A stretch of DNA of 64,000 nt, taken from positions 5,844,501 to 5,908,500 of the forward strand of contig NZ_CP109603.1 of assembly GCF_025905425.1 (NCBI RefSeq). The letters run 5' to 3'. A program made the position numbers and the translations under genes. Below are positions 41,454-51,612 of this stretch, in pieces. The notes under the pieces are model-generated. The model saw only the letters and a program-made list of their open reading frames with translations. It was not told the origin of the DNA and did not search any database. Origin of the DNA: Pseudomonas putida (GTDB lineage Bacteria > Pseudomonadota > Gammaproteobacteria > Pseudomonadales > Pseudomonadaceae). Position 1 is the first letter of the stretch. Each line of letters begins with the position of its first letter.

Positions 41454-42641
41454 ATGGCAACGGTAGACCGCTGGCTGCTGCCAGATGGCATCGAGGAAGT
41501 ACTGCCACCTGAGGCTGCGCGTATCGAGATCGCGCGTCGCCAGGTGTTGGACCTGTTCCAGAGTTGGGGCTACGAACTGGTCGTCACCCCGCATATCGAG
41601 TACCTGGAGTCGCTGTTGACCGGCGCCGGCCAGGACCTGGATCAGCGCACCTTCAAGGTGGTCGACCCGCAGTCCGGTCGCCTGATGGGCTTTCGCGCCG
41701 ACTTCACCCCGCAGGTGGCGCGCATCGACGCCCACACCCTGCGCCGTGAAGGCCCGAGCCGCCTGTGCTATGCCGGCAGCGTGCTGCATGCCCAGCCGCG
41801 TGCCCTGTCCACCTCGCGCAGCCCGATTCAGCTGGGTGCCGAGCTGTACGGCGACGCCAGCCCCACCAGCGATGTCGAAGTCATCAGCCTGATGCTCGCC
41901 ACGCTGCAACTGACCGACGTGGCGGACGTGCACATGGACCTCGGCCATGTCGGCATCTACCGTGGCCTGGCGCGTGCCGCTGGCCTGTCGGGCGCGGTCG
42001 AGCAACAGCTGTTCGACGCCCTGCAGCGCAAGTCGGTCGATGAAGTGCAGGCACTGACCGCCGACTTGCCGAAGGACTTGGGCAACATGCTGCGCGCCCT
42101 GGTCGAGCTGTGCGGTGGCCGTGAAGTGCTGGCCGAAGCCCGCGTGCGCCTGGGCCGTGCCCCGGCCAGCGTACTGGCGGCGCTGGACGACCTGCTGGCG
42201 ATCGCCGATCGCCTGGCGTCGCGCTACCCGGACCTGCCGCTGTATTTCGACCTGGGCGAGCTGCGCGGTTACAACTACCACACCGGTGTGGTGTTCGCCG
42301 TGTTCGTGCCGGGCGAAGGTCAATCGATCGCCCAGGGCGGGCGCTATGACGACATCGGCGCCGATTTTGGCCGGGCACGCCCGGCCACCGGATTCTCCAC
42401 GGATTTGAAGACCCTGGTCACACTGGGGCGAGCGGAGGTCGTATTGCCAACTGGCGGCATCTGGATGCCCGACAGTGGCGACGCGGCCCTCTGGCAGCAG
42501 GTCTGCCAGTTGCGCAACGAGGGCCAGCGTGTGGTTCAGGCTCTGCCTGGCCAGCCGTTGAGTGCTGCTCTCGAGGCGGATTGTGATCGGCAATTGATTC
42601 AGCAAGACGGGCGCTGGCAGGTACTGCCGCTGACCCATTGA
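41454..42641 (+). CDS. hisZ: ATP phosphoribosyltransferase regulatory subunit HisZ
   Basis: HisZ is a histidyl-tRNA-synthetase paralogue that activates and regulates the short form of HisG in histidine synthesis. The 395-residue protein keeps class II synthetase motifs 1 and 2 in degenerate form ([23 protein letters not shown]) but has no anticodon-binding domain. The ATG at 41454 matches the family N-terminus ([17 protein letters not shown]). purA follows 56 bp downstream, the usual pseudomonad pair. Confidence 0.95.
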   Translation: MATVDRWLLPDGIEEVLPPEAARIEIARRQVLDLFQSWGYELVVTPHIEYLESLLTGAGQDLDQRTFKVVDPQSGRLMGFRADFTPQVARIDAHTLRREGPSRLCYAGSVLHAQPRALSTSRSPIQLGAELYGDASPTSDVEVISLMLATLQLTDVADVHMDLGHVGIYRGLARAAGLSGAVEQQLFDALQRKSVDEVQALTADLPKDLGNMLRALVELCGGREVLAEARVRLGRAPASVLAALDDLLAIADRLASRYPDLPLYFDLGELRGYNYHTGVVFAVFVPGEGQSIAQGGRYDDIGADFGRARPATGFSTDLKTLVTLGRAEVVLPTGGIWMPDSGDAALWQQVCQLRNEGQRVVQALPGQPLSAALEADCDRQLIQQDGRWQVLPLTH

Positions 42642-42682
42642 GTTTCTGCGTCGGCAGTAGGCCGGCAACCAAGTTTGCGTGA

Positions 42683-43990
<1,308 letters not shown>

Positions 43991-44011
43991 TCCGCTTTCA
44001 CGGCTGATCTG

Positions 44012-44044
44012 ACGCCGCGGTCCCGAAAGGGATCGCGGCGTTTT
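44012..44044 (+). terminator. Rho-independent terminator of purA
   Basis: ACGCCGCGGTCCC and GGATCGCGGCG pair around a GAAAG loop and are followed by TTTT. Confidence 0.9.
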
Positions 44045-44050
44045 CATGTG

Positions 44051-44096
44051 TAGGCCTGCACCGGCCTCTTCGCGGGGCAAGCCCGCTCCCACAGGA
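44051..44096. repeat. Left half of a REPIN split by an insertion sequence
   Basis: GCCTCTTCGCGGGGCAAGCC then CGCTCCCACA is one complete REP arm. Its partner arm is at 45533-45573, beyond the inserted 1,400-bp element. Confidence 0.88.
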
Positions 44097-44123
44097 TGGA
44101 CTGCCCCCAGAAAGTTGGACAGT

Positions 44124-44918
44124 TTAGCTAGCCGCCTGGGCCCTGTAATCGACAGGGCTCAGGCCTTTGAGTCTTAGCTTGATGCGGTCATGGTTGTAGT
44201 AGTGAATGTACTCATCCAGACCTGCTTTCAGTTCTTCGACGGTTTCAAATCGCTTCAGGTGGAAAAACTCAGACTTGAGTGTGCCGAAGAAGCTTTCCAT
44301 AGCTGCATTGTCCAGGCAATTACCTTTGCGCGACATGCTCTGCTTTACGCCGCGCTGGTAGAGCTTGTGGCGATATTGAGGCTGTTGGTAGTGCCACCCT
44401 TGGTCTGAGTGGATCACCAGTTTTGGCTTCTCGCCCAGGCCATCAAGCGCCTTGTCCAGCATGTTCCCAACCAGGCTGTAGCATGGCCGGCTGGCCGTTT
44501 CGTAAGCCACGATCTCAGCGTTGTACAGGTCCATCACGGGTGAGAGATAGAGCTTCTGCTCGGCGACCTTGAACTCGGTTACGTCGGTCACCCATTTTTG
44601 GTTGGGCCGTTGGGCGACGAAGTTGCGCTCCAAGAGGTTCGCTGCCAGTTTGCCGACAACGCCCCGGTAGGAGCGGTATTTCTTGGGGCGCACGACCGAT
44701 TTCAGACCGAGTTCAGCCATCAGTCGCTCAACGACCTTCTTGTTGACCAAGGTCCCGCTATTTCTGATCGCGAGCGCCACGCGTCGATAGCCGTAGCGCT
44801 TTTTCTGCTCGTAATAGATACGCTGTATCTGCTCTTTGAGCGCAGCATGCTTGTCCGGCTGCTGCTGGCTTTTGACCTGGTAGTAGAAGGTGCTGCGCGC
44901 CAATCTGACCAACCGCAA
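44124..44918 (-). CDS. IS3-family transposase OrfB (DDE integrase)
   Basis: The 264-residue frame has the HTH_21/rve layout of IS3 OrfB: an N-terminal RLARSTFYYQ region, KKRYGYRRVALAIRN, then the integrase core with the DDE acids in WVTDVTEF, VIHSDQGWHY and the later MESFFGTLKSE. The first TTG is at 44918, but the frame is open upstream past the orfA stop (VLIVCKLKHRFPFPDLLRLV), so the real product is probably the OrfAB fusion made by frameshifting. Confidence 0.93.
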   Translation of the reverse strand: MRLVRLARSTFYYQVKSQQQPDKHAALKEQIQRIYYEQKKRYGYRRVALAIRNSGTLVNKKVVERLMAELGLKSVVRPKKYRSYRGVVGKLAANLLERNFVAQRPNQKWVTDVTEFKVAEQKLYLSPVMDLYNAEIVAYETASRPCYSLVGNMLDKALDGLGEKPKLVIHSDQGWHYQQPQYRHKLYQRGVKQSMSRKGNCLDNAAMESFFGTLKSEFFHLKRFETVEELKAGLDEYIHYYNHDRIKLRLKGLSPVDYRAQAAS

Positions 44919-44959
44919 AAGGTCAGGAAAAGGGAATCTGTGCTTGAGTTTGCAGACGA

Positions 44960-45448
44960 TCAGGACTTTTTCGTCTGTATTCGCTCCTTCTCCTCCCGCA
45001 TAGCCTTTAACTCCTTTAGGACAGCGTTCTCCATACGCAGAAACTCGAGCTCAGCCATCAGCTGCTCTCGGGGCTTTTGCGCGTCGTCGGTATCGGTGGG
45101 CTTGGCTGGCTTAATCTTCTTTGGCACGGGTCTCGGCTTTCTTAGTTTGGCGGCAGTAGGCGCTGCGGGCCTACCACTGTAGTACTGCCGCTGCCAAATG
45201 CCTATCTGAGAAGACTGTCCGAGATCAAAGTGTGCCGCAGTTTGGCGCAAAGAGAGCCGGTGTTCATGCATGTACTTCAGCACCTGGCGCTTGAACTCTT
45301 CGCTGGAGCCGGCCTGATGACTGGCAACCCACCGTCGCAGCAGGCTGAAATCAAGGCCAAAGTGGCGAGCCACTTTTCGGAAGCCATTGCTGCCATCAAG
45401 GTAGGCTGCAATCGCGGTGAGCTTGAACTGCTCGGTGTACTTGCCCAT
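44960..45448 (-). CDS. IS3-family transposase OrfA (helix-turn-helix)
   Basis: This 162-residue protein starts MGKYTEQFKLTAIAAYLDGS, a helix-turn-helix DNA-binding unit, then a second HTH (LSLRQTAAHFDLGQSSQIGI), a basic Pro/Lys linker and a C-terminal leucine-zipper-like coiled coil (LMAELEFLRMENAVLKELKA). It recognises the element ends and alone acts as a regulator. The ATG at 45448 is 48 bp inside the right end. Confidence 0.92.
   Translation of the reverse strand: MGKYTEQFKLTAIAAYLDGSNGFRKVARHFGLDFSLLRRWVASHQAGSSEEFKRQVLKYMHEHRLSLRQTAAHFDLGQSSQIGIWQRQYYSGRPAAPTAAKLRKPRPVPKKIKPAKPTDTDDAQKPREQLMAELEFLRMENAVLKELKAMREEKERIQTKKS
44966..44973 (-). other. Programmed -1 frameshift site of the IS element
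   Basis: Read on the minus strand, CGAAAAAG sits five codons before the orfA stop. A -1 slip on the A-run moves ribosomes from orfA into the open orfB frame, giving OrfAB. Confidence 0.75.
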
Positions 45449-45532
45449 AGATCCCCCAAGGGTTGGATTGATGTCCAACTTCTTGGGGGCAGTCCAGGAT
45501 CTCTGCAGTGGCTGCAAGGTCCGTGGAGATCA

Positions 45533-45573
45533 CTGTGGGAGCGGGCTTGCCCTGCGAAGAGGCCCGTGTAGGC
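45533..45573. repeat. Right half of the split REPIN
   Basis: TGTGGGAGCGGGCTTGCCCT then GCGAAGAGGCC is the inverse of the arm at 44051-44096. Removing the insertion leaves a REPIN with a loop of about 37 bp plus one copy of GGA. Confidence 0.88.
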
Positions 45574-45689
45574 AATCACCTTGCTAAAACTTGGCACATA
45601 TCCCCGCTGCCCCCGGCACAACCCTTGCTGTAAGAAGTTTCTGTAGTGGCCATCAAAATAGTGGCGCCAGAAAACACGAGGGTTACACC

Positions 45690-47624
45690 GTGTCTGCCAT
45701 CCTCTCACTGTTACGAAGCCGCCTCTTGCGGCCTGTGTTTGTTGCCCTTGGTATCGCTCTTTTGGTGCAGGTGCTGGTTGCCGTTGCGCTGACCCGAAGC
45801 ACGGTCACCGCTCTGGAGGCCGACCTGGGCGAGCGGCTGGGCAATGACAGCCGCAAACTTGCCAGCGAGCTGGAGCAGGCCGGGCAGGATGTGCGCTCCG
45901 GGCTCGACAGCCTGTCCAGCAGCACCCGCCAGCGTCTGAGCGCAGGTTTGTCCGCACGCCTGCAAGACGAGCAGCAACAACTGCGCACAACGTTGGAAAA
46001 GAACCTCAAAGATTCTGCCAACGACATGGCCGAGCTGCTGGCTTCGGTCGCCCCGCGGGCTATCTGGGACAACGATGTGCCGGTGCTCTCCGACTTCGCA
46101 CGCCGCGCCCAGCGCAATCCCAATGTGCTGTTCGTGGTTTACGACGACGCCCAGGGCCAGCACCTGACCCGCTACCTCAACCGGCAAAACCCGATCAACC
46201 AGGCGTTGATGGACAAGGGGCAGGGCGAGCGGGCGCTGGACAAGGTGATCGATGCGGCTCGCCGCGACCCGGCGGTGTATTTTGTCGAAGCGTCGATCAA
46301 CCCCAATGGCGCGGAAATCGGCAAGGTATTGATGGGGGTTTCGACCGCCGGTGTCGATCAGGCGCTTGCGGCCCTCGACCAGCGCTTCGCCGCCCTGATC
46401 GCCAGTGGCGAGCAGTTGGTAGGCGACAGCCTCGGCGGTGCCGCCGCCGACAGTGGCAAGACCCTGCGCGAACGGCTGCAGACGGCGCAGAGCAGTGCCA
46501 CGGCCATGCAGGCCAACACCGCGCAGACCGTGCGCGAGGCCGCCGCCGAACTGCGCTGGCGCATCGGCCTTGGCCTGGTCCTGGTGGGCCTGGGTGTGTT
46601 GCTGGTGGTTGCCGTGGTGCTTGGCCGCAGGGTGCTGAGCAAGCTGCGCCTGTTGATCGCTGCCCTCAACGACCTGGCTGCCGGTGAAGGAGACCTGACC
46701 AAGCGCGTCGCCCTCGACAGCCGCGACGAGATCGGTGACATGGCCTCGGCGGTCAACCGCTTTGTCGACAAGCTGCAGCCCATCGTCCGCGAGGCGGGGG
46801 AGGTGGCGCAGCGTACCGGTGTCGAGATTGGCGCCATGGCCCGGCGCAGTGCCGGTGCCGATGCCGCTGCCGCGTTGCAGCGCGATGAAGTGGCGGCCAG
46901 CCTGCGTGATCTGTCGAGCATGGCCGATGAGGCCCAGGCCGAGAGCCATGCCATGCAGTCTGCACTGCAACAGGTGGTGGATATCCGTCAGGCGACGGAT
47001 GAGAACAGCCGTACCTCGACCCAGCTCGCCGGCTTGATCGAAAGCCTGGCAGGCCAGGTGGAGACCGGCTCCCATGTGATCGAACGGCTGGCCAAGCAAA
47101 GTGAGCAGATCGAGGTGGTGCTGACAGTCATCCACGGCATTGCCGAACAGACCAACTTGCTGGCGTTGAATGCGGCCATCGAGGCGGCCCGTGCCGGTGA
47201 GACGGGGCGCGGTTTTGCCGTGGTGGCCGATGAAGTGCGCGCGCTGGCGAGCAAGACGCAAAGTTCGACGGGGGATATCCAGGCGCACATCGCCGCCCTG
47301 CAAAAAGGTGCCAAAGAGGCCGTGGCGACCATCAGCCAGGCGGGGCTCAAGGCCGGCGAAGGGTTGTTGGTGCTGCGCGAAAACGAGCGCCGCCAGCAGT
47401 CGGTCCAGGTGGCGGTCGAGCAAGTGCATGCGGCGATCGGGCTGGCTACCCGCGCGGCTGAGCAGCAGGCGTACGGTGCGCAAGCGGTGCGTGGGCGGGT
47501 GGAGACTATCCATGCCCAGGCCGAACGCTCGGCTGAAGTGGTGATGCAGACCACGGCCAGCAGCAAGGTGCTGGATGACCTGGCGGCGCAGCTCCGGGCC
47601 AGCCTGGGGCAGTTCAGGGCGTAA
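45690..47624 (+). CDS. Methyl-accepting chemotaxis protein
   Basis: This 644-residue transducer has TM1 near residues 12-34, a periplasmic sensor of about 255 residues, TM2 near 290-312, a HAMP domain ([20 protein letters not shown] region) and a cytoplasmic signalling domain with the conserved hairpin tip [20 protein letters not shown]. The sensor resembles long helical domains and its ligand is unknown. There is no C-terminal CheR-binding pentapeptide. Start is GTG at 45690 with GAGGG upstream. The IS ends 193 bp upstream, so the element may not have separated the promoter from the gene. Confidence 0.94.
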   Translation: MSAILSLLRSRLLRPVFVALGIALLVQVLVAVALTRSTVTALEADLGERLGNDSRKLASELEQAGQDVRSGLDSLSSSTRQRLSAGLSARLQDEQQQLRTTLEKNLKDSANDMAELLASVAPRAIWDNDVPVLSDFARRAQRNPNVLFVVYDDAQGQHLTRYLNRQNPINQALMDKGQGERALDKVIDAARRDPAVYFVEASINPNGAEIGKVLMGVSTAGVDQALAALDQRFAALIASGEQLVGDSLGGAAADSGKTLRERLQTAQSSATAMQANTAQTVREAAAELRWRIGLGLVLVGLGVLLVVAVVLGRRVLSKLRLLIAALNDLAAGEGDLTKRVALDSRDEIGDMASAVNRFVDKLQPIVREAGEVAQRTGVEIGAMARRSAGADAAAALQRDEVAASLRDLSSMADEAQAESHAMQSALQQVVDIRQATDENSRTSTQLAGLIESLAGQVETGSHVIERLAKQSEQIEVVLTVIHGIAEQTNLLALNAAIEAARAGETGRGFAVVADEVRALASKTQSSTGDIQAHIAALQKGAKEAVATISQAGLKAGEGLLVLRENERRQQSVQVAVEQVHAAIGLATRAAEQQAYGAQAVRGRVETIHAQAERSAEVVMQTTASSKVLDDLAAQLRASLGQFRA

Positions 47625-47658
47625 CGAACTCAGGCTTGCGTGGCTGCTGAGATTGCTG

Positions 47659-47678
47659 GGGCCGCTATGCGGCCCTTT
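47659..47678 (+). terminator. Hairpin after the chemotaxis gene, fused to a degenerate REP
   Basis: GGGCCGC-TAT-GCGGCCC followed by TTT. A REP-like remnant (GCGCCCCGGCAAGGCCGCTC) continues to about 47716. Confidence 0.65.
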
Positions 47679-47768
47679 CCGACCGGTCCGGCGCCCCGGC
47701 AAGGCCGCTCCTAACTGGGCCTTTGACTTTGCTAAGCTGCTGGCGACAAATGACAAAGGGAGTTGCTC

Positions 47769-48293
47769 ATGTCACCGGCTCTAACCCGGGTCCCCGAGAA
47801 TGCTCAATTACTTGCCAGCCCGGCCCAGCTTGATTTTCTTCACTGCCATTCAGTGCCAGTAACCGCCCCGATGTCCGCCCTCGAAGCCTACTGCGCGATG
47901 ACCTCGGACGTTCCGGGCTGGCTGGCGACCGCTTTTCGTCTTCGCGATGCCATATCTCGCCGGTTCAACGTTACCGAGATCCAGGGTTTCTCCTTGCGCA
48001 ACCCCAGCCAAGTGCCAGCGGTCGGCGAGTTCCTGGACTTTTTCACCGTCGAAGCGATCAGCCAGCAGCAACTGGTGCTGACCTCTCGTGATACGCACCT
48101 GGCGGTCATGGTGTGCATCGATCTGGTTGAGCCGGAGGCAGGCCAGCAGCGGCTGAGCGTGACAACCTCGGTGCAGTGCTTCAACCGGTTCGGGCGCCTG
48201 TACATGCTGCCGGTCGGCCTGGCCCATGGCCCGATCGTCCGGCGCATGCTGCGCAATATCGAGCGGCGAAACTCAGGCCGCAAGGCGGCCTGA
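47769..48293 (+). CDS. DUF2867 family protein
   Basis: This 174-residue soluble protein has the DUF2867 pattern: ALEAYCAMTSDVPGWLATAF, LRDAISRRFNVTEI, then strand-rich LVLTSRDTHLAVMVCIDLVE. Related domains occur at the C-terminus of some NAD-dependent epimerase-like proteins; function is unknown. ATG 47769 follows GGGAG. It ends 7 bp before the convergent ABC permease. Confidence 0.75.
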   Translation: MSPALTRVPENAQLLASPAQLDFLHCHSVPVTAPMSALEAYCAMTSDVPGWLATAFRLRDAISRRFNVTEIQGFSLRNPSQVPAVGEFLDFFTVEAISQQQLVLTSRDTHLAVMVCIDLVEPEAGQQRLSVTTSVQCFNRFGRLYMLPVGLAHGPIVRRMLRNIERRNSGRKAA

Positions 48294-48300
48294 GCCTGCT

Positions 48301-49866
48301 TCAAGGCTTGCTCAGGTACATCCGCGTAGTCAGCAGATAAACCGGTAACCCCGACACCACGATCAGCAGGGCCGCGTAAGGCGCCGCAGCCGCGAATTCG
48401 ACGTTGGCGGTATGCGCCCAGACCTCGGTGGCCAGGGTAGTCATGCCGGTCGGGCTGAGTAGCAGGGTAGCGGTCAGCTCCTTCATGGCATCGAGAAATA
48501 CCAGGGCGAAGGCCGCCGCCAGCGCCGGGAAGATGATCGGCAGGGTCACCCGGCAGAACGCCGTGAAGCTGCTGGCACCCAGGGTGCGGGCGGCTTCTTC
48601 GAGCGTTGGCGAGGCCTTGTTCAAGGCGGTGCGCACCGGAGCCTGGGCCAGCGGCAGGAACAGCAGCGCGTAGGCCAGCAGCAACAGTGCGGTGGTCTGG
48701 TACATCGCCGGCACGTAGTGCAAAGCGAAGAACACCAGCGTCAGCGCGATCACCAGGCCTGGCAGGGCATGCAGCAGGTAGGGCAGGCGTTCGGCCCAGA
48801 TCGCCAGGCGGCCTTTGTAGCGCACCACCAGGAAGCTGATCGGCAGTGCCAGCAGTACGCAGAAGCCCGCGCCACCCAGTGATACCGACAGCGAGGTGAG
48901 CAGTGCTTTGGAGATGTCTGCGACCGGGAAGGCCGCCGACGAGCCGACACTCAGCCAGTAGCCGAGCATGGCCAGCGGAATACCGCTGCCCAGCACCGCC
49001 AGGGCCACGCAGAACAGCTGCGCCAATGGCGCCCACCTGTGCAGGCGCACAGGTTGCGCGCGGCGTGCCACGCCTTGGCCGATGCGCACATGACGGGCCT
49101 TGCCGCGCACACGCAGTTCCAGCCACAGCATGATCAGGCACAGCGCCAGCAGCACGGCCGATAGCATGGCTGCGTTGGCGTTGCTGAATTCCAGCTCGAA
49201 CTGCTGGTAGATCGCCGTGGTGAAGGTTTGCAGGCCGAGGATCGACAGTGCACCAAATTCCACCAGCATGTGCAGGGCGATCAGTAACGCGCCGCCCAGC
49301 ATCGATGGCCACAGCAACGGCAGGGTTACCTTGATGAACACGCCCCAGCGGCTGCATCCCAGCGTGCGCGCCGACTCTTCAAGCGAGGTATCGACGTTGC
49401 GCAGGGTGGCCGCCACCGGCAGGAACACCAGTGGGTACTTGGACAGCGCCATGACCAGGATGGCCCCGCCAAGGCCTTCGAAGTCCGAGCTCAGCGATAC
49501 CCAGGTGAAGCTGCTGACGAATGACGGCACTGCAAACGGCAAGCACAGCACCACGCCCCACAGTCGGCGGCCCGCCAGGTTGCTGCGTTCGAGCAGCCAG
49601 GCCAGGGCCAGCCCGACCACCATGCACACCAGTGTCACCCCGAACATGAGCATCAGGGTGTTGCGCATCAGGCCCCAGACGAACGGGCGCCAGAGCAGGT
49701 GCAGGGCCTCTCGCCAGCCTGCTTCCCAGGCTTTGAGGGCGACATACGCCAGTGGCAGCAGGCTCATCGCCACCAGGAACAGCACAGGCAGCACCACCCA
49801 GATCGAGGGGCGCTTGCGGCGCGGTACGTAACGTACCGGCGTCGGCTCGGACAGGGCGGCAGTCAT
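48301..49866 (-). CDS. Ferric iron-type ABC transporter permease (FbpB/SfuB-like)
   Basis: This 521-residue inner-membrane protein contains two binding-protein-dependent permease domains in one chain, about 12 TM helices. Each half has the EAA loop that docks the ATPase (ESARTLGCSRWGVFIKVTLP and EAARTLGASSFTAFCRVTLP). This duplicated architecture is typical of Fbp/Sfu-type iron transporters. It starts inside the stop of the binding-protein gene (1-bp overlap). No ATP-binding subunit gene is beside it. Confidence 0.92.
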   Translation of the reverse strand: MTAALSEPTPVRYVPRRKRPSIWVVLPVLFLVAMSLLPLAYVALKAWEAGWREALHLLWRPFVWGLMRNTLMLMFGVTLVCMVVGLALAWLLERSNLAGRRLWGVVLCLPFAVPSFVSSFTWVSLSSDFEGLGGAILVMALSKYPLVFLPVAATLRNVDTSLEESARTLGCSRWGVFIKVTLPLLWPSMLGGALLIALHMLVEFGALSILGLQTFTTAIYQQFELEFSNANAAMLSAVLLALCLIMLWLELRVRGKARHVRIGQGVARRAQPVRLHRWAPLAQLFCVALAVLGSGIPLAMLGYWLSVGSSAAFPVADISKALLTSLSVSLGGAGFCVLLALPISFLVVRYKGRLAIWAERLPYLLHALPGLVIALTLVFFALHYVPAMYQTTALLLLAYALLFLPLAQAPVRTALNKASPTLEEAARTLGASSFTAFCRVTLPIIFPALAAAFALVFLDAMKELTATLLLSPTGMTTLATEVWAHTANVEFAAAAPYAALLIVVSGLPVYLLTTRMYLSKP

Positions 49867-50879
49867 CAGAGCAGACCGACCTCACGTTCAAGTTCCAAGG
49901 CTTCTTCGGCATTGCCGAGGTCGGCCGGGGAGATCTTCGGCGGGCGCAGCTCTTCGAACGGCTTCAGGCCACGGTCGGACATCATGCCCTTGTGCAGCGG
50001 GTATTCGGCGGTGGTCTGGGTGATCACACGCTGGCCTTCTTCGCTGGCCATCCAGTTGAGCAGGGCCTGGGCTTCCTTGGGATGCTTGCTGGCCTTGACC
50101 GCAGCGGCGCCGGAGATGGTCACCAGGCCACCGGCATCGCCGTCGGCCAGGTAGTACAGCTTGGAGTCCAGCTTGCCGCGCTCACGCTCAAGGGCATACC
50201 AGTAGTAGTTGTTCACCAGCACGGCGGCGACTTCGCCTTTTTCCACGGCTTTGAGCGCTACCATGTTGTTGGTGTAGGTCTTGCCGAAGGCTTTCAGGCC
50301 GGTCAGCCACTCTTCGGCAGCCTCACGCCCGTGCATCTTCAGAATGGCCACGGCCTGTTCCTGGAAGGCACCGCTGGTCGGCACGAAACCCACGCGGCCG
50401 TCCCACTCAGGGTCGGCGAAGTCCATTACCGATTGCGGCAGGTCTTTCTCATCGATTTTCTTGGGGTTGAACACCACCACGCGGGTACGGGCGGTGACGC
50501 CCATCCAGGTGCCGTTGGCAGCCACGTATTCCTTGGGCAGCATGTTCAAGGTGGCGTCGTCGATCTTCGCCAGCAGGCCTAGCTCGCCCAGGTTGTTCAG
50601 CGGCGGCGACTCTTCGGTGTAGATGATGTCGGCCGGCGAGCGCTCGCCTTCTTCGATGATCTGGCTGGCCAGCTGGTTGCTGCTGCCCTTGCGGATATTG
50701 ATGTGAATGCCGGTCTTGGCCTCGTAGGCCTTGGCGATGGCATCGCCGATTTCCTTGTGCTGCCCGTTGTACAGGGTCAGTGTGACCGGTGCGTCTGCCA
50801 TGGCGGCCGGAGCGCCGATCACCAGGCTCAGTACAGCGGCGGCCAGGGTGCGCATCAGCGGTTGCGGACGGATCGTCAT
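49866..50879 (-). CDS. Iron(III) ABC transporter periplasmic binding protein (FbpA-like)
   Basis: This 337-residue precursor has a signal peptide (MRTLAAAVLSLVIGAPAAMA, residues about 9-28) and a class II periplasmic-binding fold. The adjacent tyrosines in VNNYYWYALE correspond to the iron-coordinating Tyr pair of FbpA, and LYNGQHKEIGDAIAKAYE is the conserved N-terminal lobe. The ATG at 50879 starts the signal peptide; a longer frame exists to 51059 but overlaps the terminator and tRNA region. Iron as substrate is from family and Tyr pair. Confidence 0.92.
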   Translation of the reverse strand: MTIRPQPLMRTLAAAVLSLVIGAPAAMADAPVTLTLYNGQHKEIGDAIAKAYEAKTGIHINIRKGSSNQLASQIIEEGERSPADIIYTEESPPLNNLGELGLLAKIDDATLNMLPKEYVAANGTWMGVTARTRVVVFNPKKIDEKDLPQSVMDFADPEWDGRVGFVPTSGAFQEQAVAILKMHGREAAEEWLTGLKAFGKTYTNNMVALKAVEKGEVAAVLVNNYYWYALERERGKLDSKLYYLADGDAGGLVTISGAAAVKASKHPKEAQALLNWMASEEGQRVITQTTAEYPLHKGMMSDRGLKPFEELRPPKISPADLGNAEEALELEREVGLL

Positions 50880-50923
50880 GCGGGTACTTCCTCGCTTACG
50901 GCTACATATTTGGAAACAATGGT

Positions 50924-50937
50924 AAACGAAATCGTTT
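50924..50937. promoter_or_regulatory. Inverted repeat upstream of the iron transporter (possible operator)
   Basis: AAACGA-AA-TCGTTT is a perfect inverted repeat about 45 bp before the FbpA-like start. Only about half of the classical 19-bp Fur box is matched, so the regulator is uncertain. Confidence 0.4.
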
Positions 50938-51042
50938 CTCAAGTGGCCGTGTGACAAGAAATTCATGGGCAGACGATCGTCGAGCAGCTGAATTCTGGCC
51001 GGAGGGGAGGGCGGTAGCGAAGGGATAAAAAACGCAGGCAAG

Positions 51043-51074
51043 AAAAAACCCACTAGCAAGCTAGTGGGTTTTTA
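51043..51074. terminator. Bidirectional terminator between the tRNA-Leu genes and the iron transporter
   Basis: AAAAAACCCACTAG and CTAGTGGGTTTTT form a hairpin with A/T tracts on both sides. It ends leftward tRNA transcription. Confidence 0.92.
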
Positions 51075-51076
51075 TA

Positions 51077-51163
51077 TGGTGCCCAGGAGAAGACTCGAAC
51101 TTCCACGACCTTGCGGTCACTGATACCTGAAACCAGCGCGTCTACCAATTCCGCCACCTGGGC
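51077..51163 (-). tRNA. tRNA-Leu (anticodon CAG), copy 1
   Basis: An 87-nt tRNA with a 7-bp acceptor stem (GCCCAGG/CCTGGGC), encoded CCA, the class II variable arm of tRNA-Leu and an anticodon loop TTCAGGT in which CAG reads CUG codons. Identical to the copy at 51251. Confidence 0.97.
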
Positions 51164-51250
51164 AAAGCTTTACATCGTCTGATGAAGGCGACTATCGTTC
51201 GCTTCATACAGTAGTAACAGATCCTTGGTCATCTATTACTTGATAATACT

Positions 51251-51337
51251 TGGTGCCCAGGAGAAGACTCGAACTTCCACGACCTTGCGGTCACTGATAC
51301 CTGAAACCAGCGCGTCTACCAATTCCGCCACCTGGGC
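51251..51337 (-). tRNA. tRNA-Leu (anticodon CAG), copy 2
   Basis: Identical in all 87 positions to the copy at 51077 and 87 bp upstream of it in the direction of transcription. The two are probably cut from one transcript. Confidence 0.97.
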
Positions 51338-51419
51338 ACACATTTCGTCGAGGTCACATGATGCTTTACATCGCGTTTCATCTCAACTACAACGTCGTCT
51401 GTCCGTCGTTGTGGTGCGC

Positions 51420-51448
51420 ACTATACGGACGGTCCTGAGGGCTGTAAA
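51420..51448 (-). promoter_or_regulatory. Sigma-70 promoter of the tRNA-Leu pair
   Basis: On the minus strand, TTTACA (51448-51443) and TATAGT (51425-51420) are spaced by 17 bp, followed by a GC-rich GCGC discriminator typical of stringently controlled stable-RNA promoters. The first mature tRNA begins about 80 nt downstream. Confidence 0.82.
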
Positions 51449-51612
51449 GCCCCTGATCGAAAAATATTTCAAAAAATTCAACTTGTTGATTCTTCAGCCC
51501 TATTACGCCTTCCTCGACCCATCGCTGGGGGGCTGTCCAAGGCTGTCATTTCCGGTTTCAATACGCCTATGCCAGAATTCCTATCTATATACCCCAAGGT
51601 GAACCCCTTCTG

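Larger units (their letters stand above)
44097..45496 (-). mobile_element. Complete IS3-family insertion sequence (1,400 bp)
   Basis: The ends are TGGACTGCCCCCAGAAAGTT at 44097 and its inverted partner at 45496 (reading TGGACTGCCCCCAAGAAGTT from the right). Termini are TG...CA, as in IS3 elements. GGA flanks both ends (44094-44096 and 45497-45499), a 3-bp target duplication. It carries orfA and orfB on the minus strand with a -1 frameshift signal between them. With ends, duplication and both reading frames intact it should be a recent and possibly active insertion. Confidence 0.95.

Noticed and set aside
45580..45610. A TTGGCAC...GC sequence resembling a sigma-54 promoter upstream of the chemotaxis gene.
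   Set aside because: The GG-to-GC spacing is 11 instead of 10 and the TTGC element is absent.
44051..45689. Composite transposon or genomic island around the insertion sequence.
   Set aside because: Only one copy of the element is present and both flanks continue the same REPIN and core gene order.
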